25,980 nt of DNA from the NCBI GenBank assembly GCA_900542965.1, contig UQPY01000031.1:1-25980 (forward strand), given 5' to 3'. Below, piece after piece: positions 9,259 through 14,820 of this stretch (the stretch's first letter is position 1; every line of letters begins with the position of its first letter). The translations under genes and the position numbers were made by a program. Source of the DNA: an uncultured Collinsella sp. GTDB lineage: Bacteria; Actinomycetota; Coriobacteriia; Coriobacteriales; Coriobacteriaceae. The notes under the pieces were generated by a model. That model worked only from the letters and a program-made list of their open reading frames with translations. It had not been told where the DNA came from and did not search any database.

Positions 9259-9274
9259 CGTTTCATGTGAAACA
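9259..9274. other. Degenerate parS-like site
   Basis: CGTTTCATGTGAAACA matches the parS 16-mer TGTTTCACGTGAAACA at 14 of 16 positions, with mismatches at positions 1 and 8. The change at position 8 breaks the central CACGTG palindrome. It lies between the rlmN stop and the rlmN terminator, about 2.2 kb from the perfect sites. It may be a weak ParB site or a decayed one. Confidence 0.45.
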
Positions 9275-9277
9275 TCG

Positions 9278-9319
9278 ACGGCCTCGATTGCAGAAATTGC
9301 AATCGAGGCCGTTTCATTT
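9278..9319 (+). terminator. rlmN transcription terminator
   Basis: A perfect 15-bp stem (ACGGCCTCGATTGCA at 9278-9292, its complement at 9298-9312) around a 5-base loop, followed by the T-rich run TTTCATTTAT. It begins 35 bases after the rlmN stop. The U-tract is interrupted, but the stem is very stable. Confidence 0.85.
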
Positions 9320-9371
9320 ATATCCAAAGAACTTAGGCACTCAAACTTATTAAACAATTTTGAGTCGAAAT

Positions 9372-9410
9372 AAGGGGTCCTTGTCTTAAGTATCAGACAA
9401 GGACCCCTTT
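9372..9410 (-). terminator. Hairpin downstream of the parB-small protein operon (probable terminator)
   Basis: A perfect 15-bp inverted repeat (AAGGGGTCCTTGTCT at 9372-9386, its complement at 9395-9409) with an 8-base loop, 27 bases beyond the stop of the minus-strand gene at 9437. Read on minus, the stem is followed only by TATTTCG, so the U-tract is poor. Together with the hairpin at 9278 it separates the converging transcripts. Confidence 0.7.
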
Positions 9411-9428
9411 AGAATTGCTGAGTAATTG

Positions 9429-9440
9429 TTAGGTACCTAA
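9429..9440. repeat. 12-bp palindrome TTAGGTACCTAA, copy 1
   Basis: A perfect 12-bp palindrome preceded by G. It contains the TAG stop codon (9437-9439) of the minus-strand small-protein gene. The same 13-mer occurs at 12931-12943. Function unknown. Confidence 0.5.
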
Positions 9441-9691
9441 TAACCAACGTTCTCCCATTGATGATTAACCCAATCCTGATTAATCTTGGGATTCTTAGTT
9501 ACCTGAGCGGTTCGCATAGCGACATCTTCCGTCATTACATCCATTTTCTTCTTAGATGTGTCGACAATATCCTGCGCTCCACGAAGCAGTCGACCTCGCA
9601 ACTCCTCGTCTGTCGCGATCTTATATCCGGCAAAGGCACCAGCGGCGACGGTGGTTACCAAAGCAATCACTGTGAGGAACTTATTCTTCAT
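9437..9691 (-). CDS. Small single-pass membrane protein downstream of parB (YtxH-like)
   Basis: I choose ATG 9691 as the start because AGGAGG lies seven bases upstream; the longer frame to 9709 would put that ribosome site inside the gene. The product has 84 residues: a short basic start (MKNK), one hydrophobic segment at about 5-24 with an AGAFAGYKI end, then a charged helical tail rich in Lys, Asp and Glu. This pattern recalls YtxH-type small membrane-anchored proteins, but I recognise no diagnostic motif. Its start overlaps the end of parB by 11 bp, so it is translated with the ParAB operon. A role in anchoring or modulating segregation is only a guess from position. Confidence 0.72.
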   Translation of the reverse strand: MKNKFLTVIALVTTVAAGAFAGYKIATDEELRGRLLRGAQDIVDTSKKKMDVMTEDVAMRTAQVTKNPKINQDWVNHQWENVGY

Positions 9692-10586
9692 CCTGATCCT
9701 CCTGACCAAATTGAATCATTTCGCCAAGAATTCGGGAAAGCTCTTCTTCGTCTTTGAATTCAATCTCAATCTTATTCTTACCGCGGGAGCTCTTCACTCG
9801 CACGTTGGTATTGAAAACCTGACGAAGAACACGAGCAGCCTTCTTAAACGACTGAGGCGTTGCGGGTCTGGGTGTCTTCGGCGTCTCTCCGGCAGAAAAC
9901 AATGGAGCAAGATTTTCTGTCGCACGTACCGAAAGACCTTCTGCAACCACCTTCTCGGCAAGTCGAATCCGAGCATCTTCGTAGGGAACAGCCAGAATCG
10001 CCCTTGCATGGCCAGCGGTAAGCTTTCCTTCAAAAATCATCTGCTGAACAACGTCAGGAAGATCTAGAAGACGGAGGGAATTGGTGATTGCAGAGCGCGA
10101 CTTACTGACAGCCTTTGACAGGGCTTCCTGCGTCATACCACTTGCATCGATAAGCTGGCGATACCCCTTTGCCTCTTCAACGGGATTCAAATCGGAACGT
10201 TGAAGATTCTCGATAAGCGCCAGGGCAAGCATCTCTTCATCATTAACATCTTTAATGATGACGGGCAGTTCTTCAAGACCAGCAAGTTTCGACGCCTGAT
10301 AACGGCGTTCACCGGCAATGATCTCATAACCGTTACCATGTTTGCGAACCAACAGCGGTTGCAAAACACCGTGTTCCTGAATTGACTCGGACAACTCCCT
10401 GAGTTCAGTTTCATTGAAGTGAATACGTGGCTGATTCGGGTTTGGAACGATATCTTCAATCGGAAGCTTCGTTTCTGCTGCAGCATTTGAAGCTGAAGCT
10501 GCAGAACCACCGGTCTCATATTCAGCTTCAGACACGAGCGCGTTTAGTCCACGGCCTAATCCACCGCGCTTCTTCACACTAGGCAC
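9681..10586 (-). CDS. parB: Chromosome-partitioning protein ParB (Spo0J), CTPase clamp
   Basis: A 301-residue DNA-binding CTPase that loads at parS, slides as a clamp, recruits SMC and stimulates ParA. Seen: the N-terminal ParA-activating motif GLGRGLNALV (9-18), a variable linker, GERRYQA (92-98, CTP-binding), ENLQRSDLNP (126-135), a helix-turn-helix at about 151-172 (MTQEALSKAVSKSRSAIT), and a C-terminal dimerisation region. The start is GTG 10586, with AAAGAGGTGAT seven bases upstream inside parA; the genes overlap by 8 bp (GTGCCTAG), which indicates translational coupling. Three perfect parS sites sit just upstream of parA. Confidence 0.96.
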   Translation of the reverse strand: MPSVKKRGGLGRGLNALVSEAEYETGGSAASASNAAAETKLPIEDIVPNPNQPRIHFNETELRELSESIQEHGVLQPLLVRKHGNGYEIIAGERRYQASKLAGLEELPVIIKDVNDEEMLALALIENLQRSDLNPVEEAKGYRQLIDASGMTQEALSKAVSKSRSAITNSLRLLDLPDVVQQMIFEGKLTAGHARAILAVPYEDARIRLAEKVVAEGLSVRATENLAPLFSAGETPKTPRPATPQSFKKAARVLRQVFNTNVRVKSSRGKNKIEIEFKDEEELSRILGEMIQFGQEDQDEE

Positions 10587-11379
10587 GCTTGATCACCTCT
10601 TTTGCAAGGTTCATATATGCTTTTGCACCCTTATTTTGGGGTGCATAGGTAATTACAGGCTCACCAAAAGACGGAGCTTCGGAGATTTTAACTGTACGAG
10701 GAATCAATGTTTTAAATGCTTTGTCGCCAAAGTACGACTGAACCTCTTCAACGACCTGATTTGAAAGAGAAGTACGCGAGTCATACATCGTCATAAGCAC
10801 GCCATAAGTATCCAAACCCTTATTCAGACGCGATTTAACCATCTTCATTGACTCAAGAAGCTTCGTTACGCCCTCAAGCGCGTAATACTCGCACTGAATT
10901 GGGATCAAAACGCTATCTGCAGCCGTTAGTGCATTGATAGTTAGAAGTCCAAGCGAAGGCGGGCAGTCAATAAAGATGAAGTCAAACTCATCCTGAATCG
11001 GCTCAAGCAGATCTTTTAGACGTGTTTCGCGTGCAATTGCACTCACAAGCTCAATTTCTGCGCCTGCAAGCTGAATTGTTGCCGGAATAACGAACACCTT
11101 TTTACAGTTCGTATCAAGAACGAGCGATTCTGCAGGCACGTCATTCAACAATGCATCATAAATACAGTGATCAAGGTCTTCTTTTTCGATTCCAAAACCA
11201 CTCGTGCTATTACCTTGCGGGTCAAAATCGACAATGAGCGTCTTCCGACCTTGTTCACCCAGTGCTGCGGCAAGATTTACAGCCGTCGTCGACTTACCAA
11301 CACCGCCTTTTTGGTTGATGATTGCAATGATACGCGTGTTTTTTGCGCTCTTGGAACGCTTAACGTCGCGAAATCCCAC
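10579..11379 (-). CDS. parA: Chromosome-partitioning ATPase ParA (Soj)
   Basis: A 266-residue deviant Walker-A ATPase. KGGVGKST at 24-31 includes the signature Lys24; DFDPQGNSTSG and the Walker B strand FIDCPPSLG follow. ATP-bound ParA dimers bind the nucleoid non-specifically and are released by ParB, moving origins apart. In Bacillus, Soj also regulates DnaA, which is relevant given that dnaA lies 5 kb away. The start is GTG 11379 with AGGAGG four bases upstream. The gene follows rsmG across a 134-bp gap that holds three parS sites, so ParB spreading could affect its own operon's transcription. It overlaps parB at its 3' end. Confidence 0.97.
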   Translation of the reverse strand: MGFRDVKRSKSAKNTRIIAIINQKGGVGKSTTAVNLAAALGEQGRKTLIVDFDPQGNSTSGFGIEKEDLDHCIYDALLNDVPAESLVLDTNCKKVFVIPATIQLAGAEIELVSAIARETRLKDLLEPIQDEFDFIFIDCPPSLGLLTINALTAADSVLIPIQCEYYALEGVTKLLESMKMVKSRLNKGLDTYGVLMTMYDSRTSLSNQVVEEVQSYFGDKAFKTLIPRTVKISEAPSFGEPVITYAPQNKGAKAYMNLAKEVIKRA

Positions 11380-11417
11380 GGTCCCTCCTGGTGTGTATTA
11401 ATGCCGTTAAACGGAGG

Positions 11418-11435
11418 ATGTTTCACGTGAAACAT
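11418..11435. other. parS centromere-like site 1
   Basis: ATGTTTCACGTGAAACAT is a perfect 18-bp palindrome containing the exact 16-bp consensus parS. It sits 38 bases upstream of the parA start. ParB is the known binding partner. Confidence 0.97.
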
Positions 11436-11456
11436 TCCGATTTGTTATCAACTACG

Positions 11457-11474
11457 ATGTTTCACGTGAAACAT
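11457..11474. other. parS centromere-like site 2
   Basis: A second identical 18-bp palindrome, centred exactly 39 bp from site 1, with a 21-bp unrelated linker between them. Confidence 0.97.
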
Positions 11475-11495
11475 TTTGAGTCGACACTATCCATT

Positions 11496-11513
11496 ATGTT
11501 TCACGTGAAACAT
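11496..11513. other. parS centromere-like site 3
   Basis: A third identical 18-bp palindrome, again centred exactly 39 bp from its neighbour. Its last base abuts the TAG stop codon of rsmG (11514-11516). Confidence 0.97.
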
Positions 11514-12251
11514 CTAAGCAAGCGGATTCTTCTTCGCCATGCCATTAGCACGCGGAAGAGTAACGGATGCTGGACGAGACTTCTTAAGAATGATGAACTC
11601 ACGATGCCCTAAGCCATCAGGCAAATCTAATTCATCGGTGAAAAGCGCTGTAAAGCCGCAGATCTTAGAAGCAGCCTCGCCAGAATCAAGCTCTTCATCT
11701 GTGGGATTGCCCTTAGTAATGACAAAGAGTCCACCGTCTTTCAAATAAGGAGAAGCATATTCAACAAGAACCGGGAACGGAGCAAGTGCACGAGCAGTAA
11801 CAACAGCAAATTGCTTCTTATGAGAACGTGCATATTCTTCTAGACGATCATGAACAGCATGGGCGTGCTTCAGGCCAAGGCTCTTAACAAAAGAGTTAAC
11901 AGCATCAACTTTCTTACCAACTGAATCGATATAGGTTGCCTTACGGCCACTGGCAATAGTCAGAGGAATACCAGGGAAACCAGCACCAGTACCCATATCA
12001 AGCAGCGCACCCTCAGGGGCCTTATTGATATAAGGAAGTAATACAAGAGAGTCCAAAATGTGAAGAACTGCAGCATCGTCAACATTCAGAATGCGCGTAA
12101 GATTAGTAGCCTTATTTGTCTCCAATACAAGATCCAGGTGCTGAATACAGGCCCGAAGCTCGTCATCGGAAACCTTCAATGAATAGTCTTTGCAATACGA
12201 AGCAAGACGGCTAAGCATCTGGTTTGCTTGCTCATCAGTCAACACAAACAA
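11514..12251 (-). CDS. rsmG: 16S rRNA (guanine-527 N7)-methyltransferase RsmG (GidB)
   Basis: A SAM-dependent methyltransferase that makes m7G527 in 16S rRNA; loss is known to give low-level streptomycin resistance in other bacteria. The SAM motif reads LLDMGTGAGFPGIPL, followed by the conserved ARALAP segment. The frame opens as far as 12320, but that GTG lies inside the preceding terminator stem. The only good ribosome site is AGGAG at 12257-12261, so I place the start at TTG 12251 (5-base spacer, 245 residues); GTG 12245 and TTG 12242 are alternatives. The gene heads the rsmG-parA-parB group after a strong terminator, yet I see no convincing promoter in the 40-base gap. The C-terminal end is basic and Pro/Lys-rich. 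Confidence 0.93.
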   Translation of the reverse strand: MFVLTDEQANQMLSRLASYCKDYSLKVSDDELRACIQHLDLVLETNKATNLTRILNVDDAAVLHILDSLVLLPYINKAPEGALLDMGTGAGFPGIPLTIASGRKATYIDSVGKKVDAVNSFVKSLGLKHAHAVHDRLEEYARSHKKQFAVVTARALAPFPVLVEYASPYLKDGGLFVITKGNPTDEELDSGEAASKICGFTALFTDELDLPDGLGHREFIILKKSRPASVTLPRANGMAKKNPLA

Positions 12252-12296
12252 GACGACTCCTTTCTGACAAAAATCAGTGTATCGAGAACTCTTGAC

Positions 12297-12328
12297 AAAA
12301 AAAGGGGACGTGGAAACCACGTCCCCTT
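12297..12328 (-). terminator. Terminator of the rpmH-rnpA-yidD-yidC-khpB operon
   Basis: Read on minus: a 12-bp stem (AAGGGGACGTGG and its complement at 12317-12328 and 12302-12313) with a 3-base loop, running into seven T residues (12303-12297). It starts 18 bases after the khpB stop. This is a textbook intrinsic terminator, and it separates khpB from rsmG. Confidence 0.93.
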
Positions 12329-12346
12329 AGCATAAGCTCGAGAAGA

Positions 12347-12916
12347 TTATCGAGCAACAATCACCACATGGCGATCAGGGTCAGAACCCTCAGAATGAGT
12401 ATCGACGGCATCATTGCCACGAAGTGCAATGTGAACCAGTCGACGCTCGTAGGCATTCATGGGCGGAAGCGAAACACTCTTATGAGTGCGGATGGCACGC
12501 TCGGCAGCAGACTGAGCCATGGAAGCAACCTTGTCCTGACGGCGACTCTTGTATCCCTCTACGTCCACTACAACCGGATACCTAAAGCCAAGTTTGCGGC
12601 TCACCAGCAAAGAGAACATAACCTGAAGGGCATCAAGGGTGCGACCATGACGGCCAATGAGAACAGCAAGGTCGGGAGCCGTTACATCCAGAATCAGCTC
12701 GCCCTCGTCGCCCTCATACTCATCGATAGGAGAGTTGGCGGCATCGAAGTGCGAAAGGATGGAACGCAGGATGGAAATCGCAACATCGGCAATGGTGTCG
12801 AGCTCCTCATCGGTCAGCTCTTCACCAGCCTTGTAGCGCTGTGCAATCTCGGGATAATCGCCCGCGACCTGCGGGGCAACCTCCTCAAGCATATCCTCGA
12901 TGATCTCTTCAGACAT
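12347..12916 (-). CDS. khpB: KH/R3H RNA-binding protein KhpB (Jag/EloR)
   Basis: The start is ATG 12916 with GGAG six bases upstream, giving 189 residues; the frame opens to 12928. After an acidic N-terminal part, a KH domain carries VLIGRHGRTLDALQ (GxxG loop GRHG), and a C-terminal R3H domain carries ERRLVHIALRGNDAVDTHSEG with the R-x4-H-like pattern. In Gram-positive bacteria KhpB pairs with KhpA as an RNA chaperone affecting cell elongation and division. It is shorter than Firmicutes Jag proteins and lacks their N-terminal Jag domain. Its position directly after yidC is conserved across many phyla. Confidence 0.93.
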   Translation of the reverse strand: MSEEIIEDMLEEVAPQVAGDYPEIAQRYKAGEELTDEELDTIADVAISILRSILSHFDAANSPIDEYEGDEGELILDVTAPDLAVLIGRHGRTLDALQVMFSLLVSRKLGFRYPVVVDVEGYKSRRQDKVASMAQSAAERAIRTHKSVSLPPMNAYERRLVHIALRGNDAVDTHSEGSDPDRHVVIVAR

Positions 12917-12931
12917 AACGTACTCCAAAAG

Positions 12932-12943
12932 TTAGGTACCTAA
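12932..12943. repeat. 12-bp palindrome TTAGGTACCTAA, copy 2
   Basis: The second copy of the palindrome found at 9429-9440, again preceded by G. It lies in the 44-bp gap between the yidC stop and the khpB start, 16 bases upstream of the khpB ATG. Function unknown. Confidence 0.5.
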
Positions 12944-12960
12944 ATAAGATTGATATCCCG

Positions 12961-13731
12961 TTACTTCTTCTTGTGCGGGCGCGGCTTCTTCTCTCGACGA
13001 GTGACCTCAACCTGCAGCGGAGCGTTCTTAAGACGCTCCTCCTCATCGGCCTTCGCCTTGTCGATGACCTTCTGCGTCACAAAAATCTGCTGGATAACCT
13101 GCCAAGCAGACGAGACGTCGTAGTACAGCAGAACACCAACGGGAAGGCTCCAGCCCATCCAAAGCATCATGACCGTCATGACAACGGCCATCATACGCAT
13201 GCTCTGAGCCTGCTGGCCGGTCTGGTTGCGCGACATATAGAGCTGCGGAATCAGGGTCAGGACGGCGAACAGGATCAGGCAGACCAGCGCAGGCAGTGCA
13301 ACCATAAAGCCATCGGCAAAGGAAGCGCTCGGCGTGGTGGTCAGGTCGGGCAGGATGTTGAAGAACGAGAACGTGCCGTCGTTAAAGTACTGCGGCAGGT
13401 TGCGCAGCAATGTAAACAGGGCGAACAGGATAGGCATCTGAATCAGCAGCGGCAGACAGCCAGCCATGGGGTTGAACTTGTTCTCGCTGTAGAACTTCTG
13501 CATCTCCTCGGCCTGACGCTGGGGATCGTCGGCATAGCGCTCCTGGATCTCGAGCATCTTGGGCTGCAGCACCTGCATGCGAGCCGTCGACTTGGTCGAC
13601 TTGAGCATGAGCGGCGTCAGCAGCAGACGGATGATGACCACCAGGATGATGATGGACAGGCCCCAGTCGACCGCAAAGGTCTGGATGAGCTTGAGCAGCT
13701 CGAAAAGGATGTTAACGATCCAATCCCACAT
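12961..13731 (-). CDS. yidC: Membrane protein insertase YidC/Oxa1
   Basis: A 256-residue polytopic protein that inserts membrane proteins, alone or with SecYEG. The conserved groove Arg is R35 in the first core helix (VVIIRLLLTPL). A cytoplasmic charged hairpin follows (about 44-85, with the QPKMLEIQERYADDPQRQ stretch), then hydrophobic segments at about 95-113, 143-165 and 180-215, and a basic tail ending in Lys/Arg. No lipoprotein signal peptide or large periplasmic domain is seen, so it is the short Gram-positive form. Start is ATG 13731 with GGAGG nine bases upstream. It sits between yidD and khpB in the classical order. Confidence 0.96.
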   Translation of the reverse strand: MWDWIVNILFELLKLIQTFAVDWGLSIIILVVIIRLLLTPLMLKSTKSTARMQVLQPKMLEIQERYADDPQRQAEEMQKFYSENKFNPMAGCLPLLIQMPILFALFTLLRNLPQYFNDGTFSFFNILPDLTTTPSASFADGFMVALPALVCLILFAVLTLIPQLYMSRNQTGQQAQSMRMMAVVMTVMMLWMGWSLPVGVLLYYDVSSAWQVIQQIFVTQKVIDKAKADEEERLKNAPLQVEVTRREKKPRPHKKK

Positions 13732-13760
13732 GTAAGTTTTCCTCCGATAGCGAGTGCCCG

Positions 13761-13985
13761 CTAGGGCACAGGGTCATAACCGCCGACGTGCAGGGGATTG
13801 CAGCGAGCGATGCGCCTCACGGCAAGCCAGCAGCCTCTCAAAACACCGTGCTTCTCAATCGCCTGGACGGCGTATTGCGAGCACGTTGGGTAATAAATGC
13901 AGGCGTCAGGCAATAAGGGCGAAATAACCTGTTGATATATGCGAATAGGAGCGATGGCAACACGTCGCAAAACGTGATTGCTCAT
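13761..13985 (-). CDS. yidD: Membrane protein insertion efficiency factor YidD
   Basis: A 74-residue protein with the family signature: an amphipathic basic start with YQQVISPLLP, then YYPTCSQYAVQAI, RGCWLAVRRIARCNP and a final GGYDPVP. Cys29, Cys35, Cys52 and Cys62 follow the family pattern. It is a peripheral inner-membrane protein that assists YidC-dependent insertion. Its start overlaps the rnpA stop in ATGA (13982-13985), so it is translationally coupled. Confidence 0.96.
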   Translation of the reverse strand: MSNHVLRRVAIAPIRIYQQVISPLLPDACIYYPTCSQYAVQAIEKHGVLRGCWLAVRRIARCNPLHVGGYDPVP

Positions 13986-14320
13986 CGCTCCTCCCCGGCA
14001 ACGCCGGCGCGCTTCATAAGCGAACGCAACGCCTTGTCCATCTCCTGCGGCGAGGAAACCCTCGTCTTGGGAGTTGCAAACAAGATGATGTCATAACCCG
14101 CAACGGGAAATCCGCAGCTGCGGGCGGCCTCGCGCATCACACGCTTAGATCGGTTGCGCACGACGGCACAACCGAGTCGCTTAGCACCAACGAAGGCGAC
14201 CCTTCCGGAGTCGCCTTCGCCAACCGATTCACATATGGTCATTCGAATCAGAGGGTGATTGAAACGACGCCCCTGACTGAACACATGCTCGAAATCTTGC
14301 CGAGACTTAATAGTCTTCAT
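13982..14320 (-). CDS. rnpA: Ribonuclease P protein component
   Basis: A 112-residue basic protein that binds the RNase P RNA and helps it recognise the 5' leader of precursor tRNA. The RNR motif reads VVRNRSKRVMREA (R55-N56-R57). The N-terminal region with RQDFEHVFSQGRRF is typical. Start is ATG 14320; I see no clear Shine-Dalgarno sequence ahead of it, so translation may depend on coupling to rpmH, whose stop is 20 bases upstream. The RNase P RNA gene itself is not in the window. Confidence 0.96.
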   Translation of the reverse strand: MKTIKSRQDFEHVFSQGRRFNHPLIRMTICESVGEGDSGRVAFVGAKRLGCAVVRNRSKRVMREAARSCGFPVAGYDIILFATPKTRVSSPQEMDKALRSLMKRAGVAGEER

Positions 14321-14340
14321 GCGAGATGTGTGTATCGCTG

Positions 14341-14475
14341 CTAGACAGTGAGACGCTTGCGGCCCTTGGCACGACGACGGGCGAGCACGGCACGACCACC
14401 CTTAGTGGCCATACGGGCACGGAAGCCATGGGTCTTGGCACGCTTACGCTTATTAGGCTGATACGTACGCTTCAT
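14341..14475 (-). CDS. rpmH: 50S ribosomal protein L34
   Basis: A 44-residue, Arg/Lys-rich protein: MKRTYQPNKRKRAKTHGF at the start, then RMATKGGRAVLARRR and RKRLTV. Start is ATG 14475 with AGGAGG eight bases upstream; the open frame to 14535 is not used. It is the first gene of the minus-strand operon, driven by the promoter at 14548-14577. Confidence 0.98.
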   Translation of the reverse strand: MKRTYQPNKRKRAKTHGFRARMATKGGRAVLARRRAKGRKRLTV

Positions 14476-14547
14476 CTTAAGTTCCTCCTGCTGCATTTCG
14501 AGTGTCCGCGGGGACGCGGACGCAGATATAGACACGTGAGCTTGAAG

Positions 14548-14577
14548 ATTGTAGGGAAATCAATGTTCAAATGTCAA
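14548..14577 (-). promoter_or_regulatory. Sigma-70-type promoter of the rpmH operon
   Basis: On minus: a perfect TTGACA -35 (14577-14572), an 18-base spacer and TACAAT -10 (14553-14548), 72 bases upstream of the rpmH ATG. This is the clearest housekeeping promoter in the window. It points away from the DnaA-box-like cluster at 14675-14757, which lies about 100 bases upstream of its -35. Confidence 0.85.
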
Positions 14578-14674
14578 GAAATCAAAGGTAAAAGGTTGCG
14601 CAGTTCACACGGTTCCCCCATAAGCACAACCGAAATTTGCGCCTCATGGCAACCTTTCACGATATTTCATCGAG

Positions 14675-14757
14675 TTTTCAACAGGTCATGTTGGCAATGT
14701 TGAGAACCTTTCGCCAGTTTTCCAAAGTTTTCAACAAGTTTTGAAAAGTTGTCGACA
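14675..14757 (+). other. Left oriC half: phased DnaA-box-like 9-mers
   Basis: In the 345-bp gap 14476-14820 (which otherwise holds the rpmH leader and promoter), five DnaA-box-like 9-mers are read on plus: TTTTCAACA (14675), TTTTCCAAA (14718), TTTTCAACA (14728), TTTTGAAAA (14739) and TTGTCGACA (14749). The last four are spaced 10, 11 and 10 bp, about one helical turn, each preceded by AG or a G. They resemble TTWTNCACA loosely; TTGTCGACA differs by one base from the actinobacterial TTGTCCACA. The strand switch of transcription here supports an origin. Confidence 0.7.
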
Positions 14758-14820
14758 GATGAGAAACGTTGCACGGTGAGCTACTATTTGTTCGAAACCT
14801 TTTGAAAGATTGCGAGCGGC

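Noticed and set aside
11418..11513. Possible mini CRISPR array (three identical 18-bp repeats, two 21-bp spacers)
   Set aside because: The repeat is the exact parS palindrome next to parAB, too short for a CRISPR repeat, and no cas genes are present.
11391..11612. Short plus-strand open frame with three MFHVKH repeats
   Set aside because: The repeated peptide is just the translation of the three parS palindromes, and the frame overlaps the rsmG 3' end.
12293..12298. Plus-strand TTGACA near the khpB terminator as a promoter
   Set aside because: No -10 at a suitable distance and no plus-strand gene follows; it is the edge of the terminator's A/T run.
12368..12943. Plus-strand open frame of 191 codons opposite khpB
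   Set aside because: It is antisense to a well-supported khpB gene, with no ribosome site or recognisable domain.
12973..13764. Plus-strand open frame of 263 codons opposite yidC
   Set aside because: It is antisense to yidC, with a His/Gln/Arg-rich composition typical of reverse-strand shadows.
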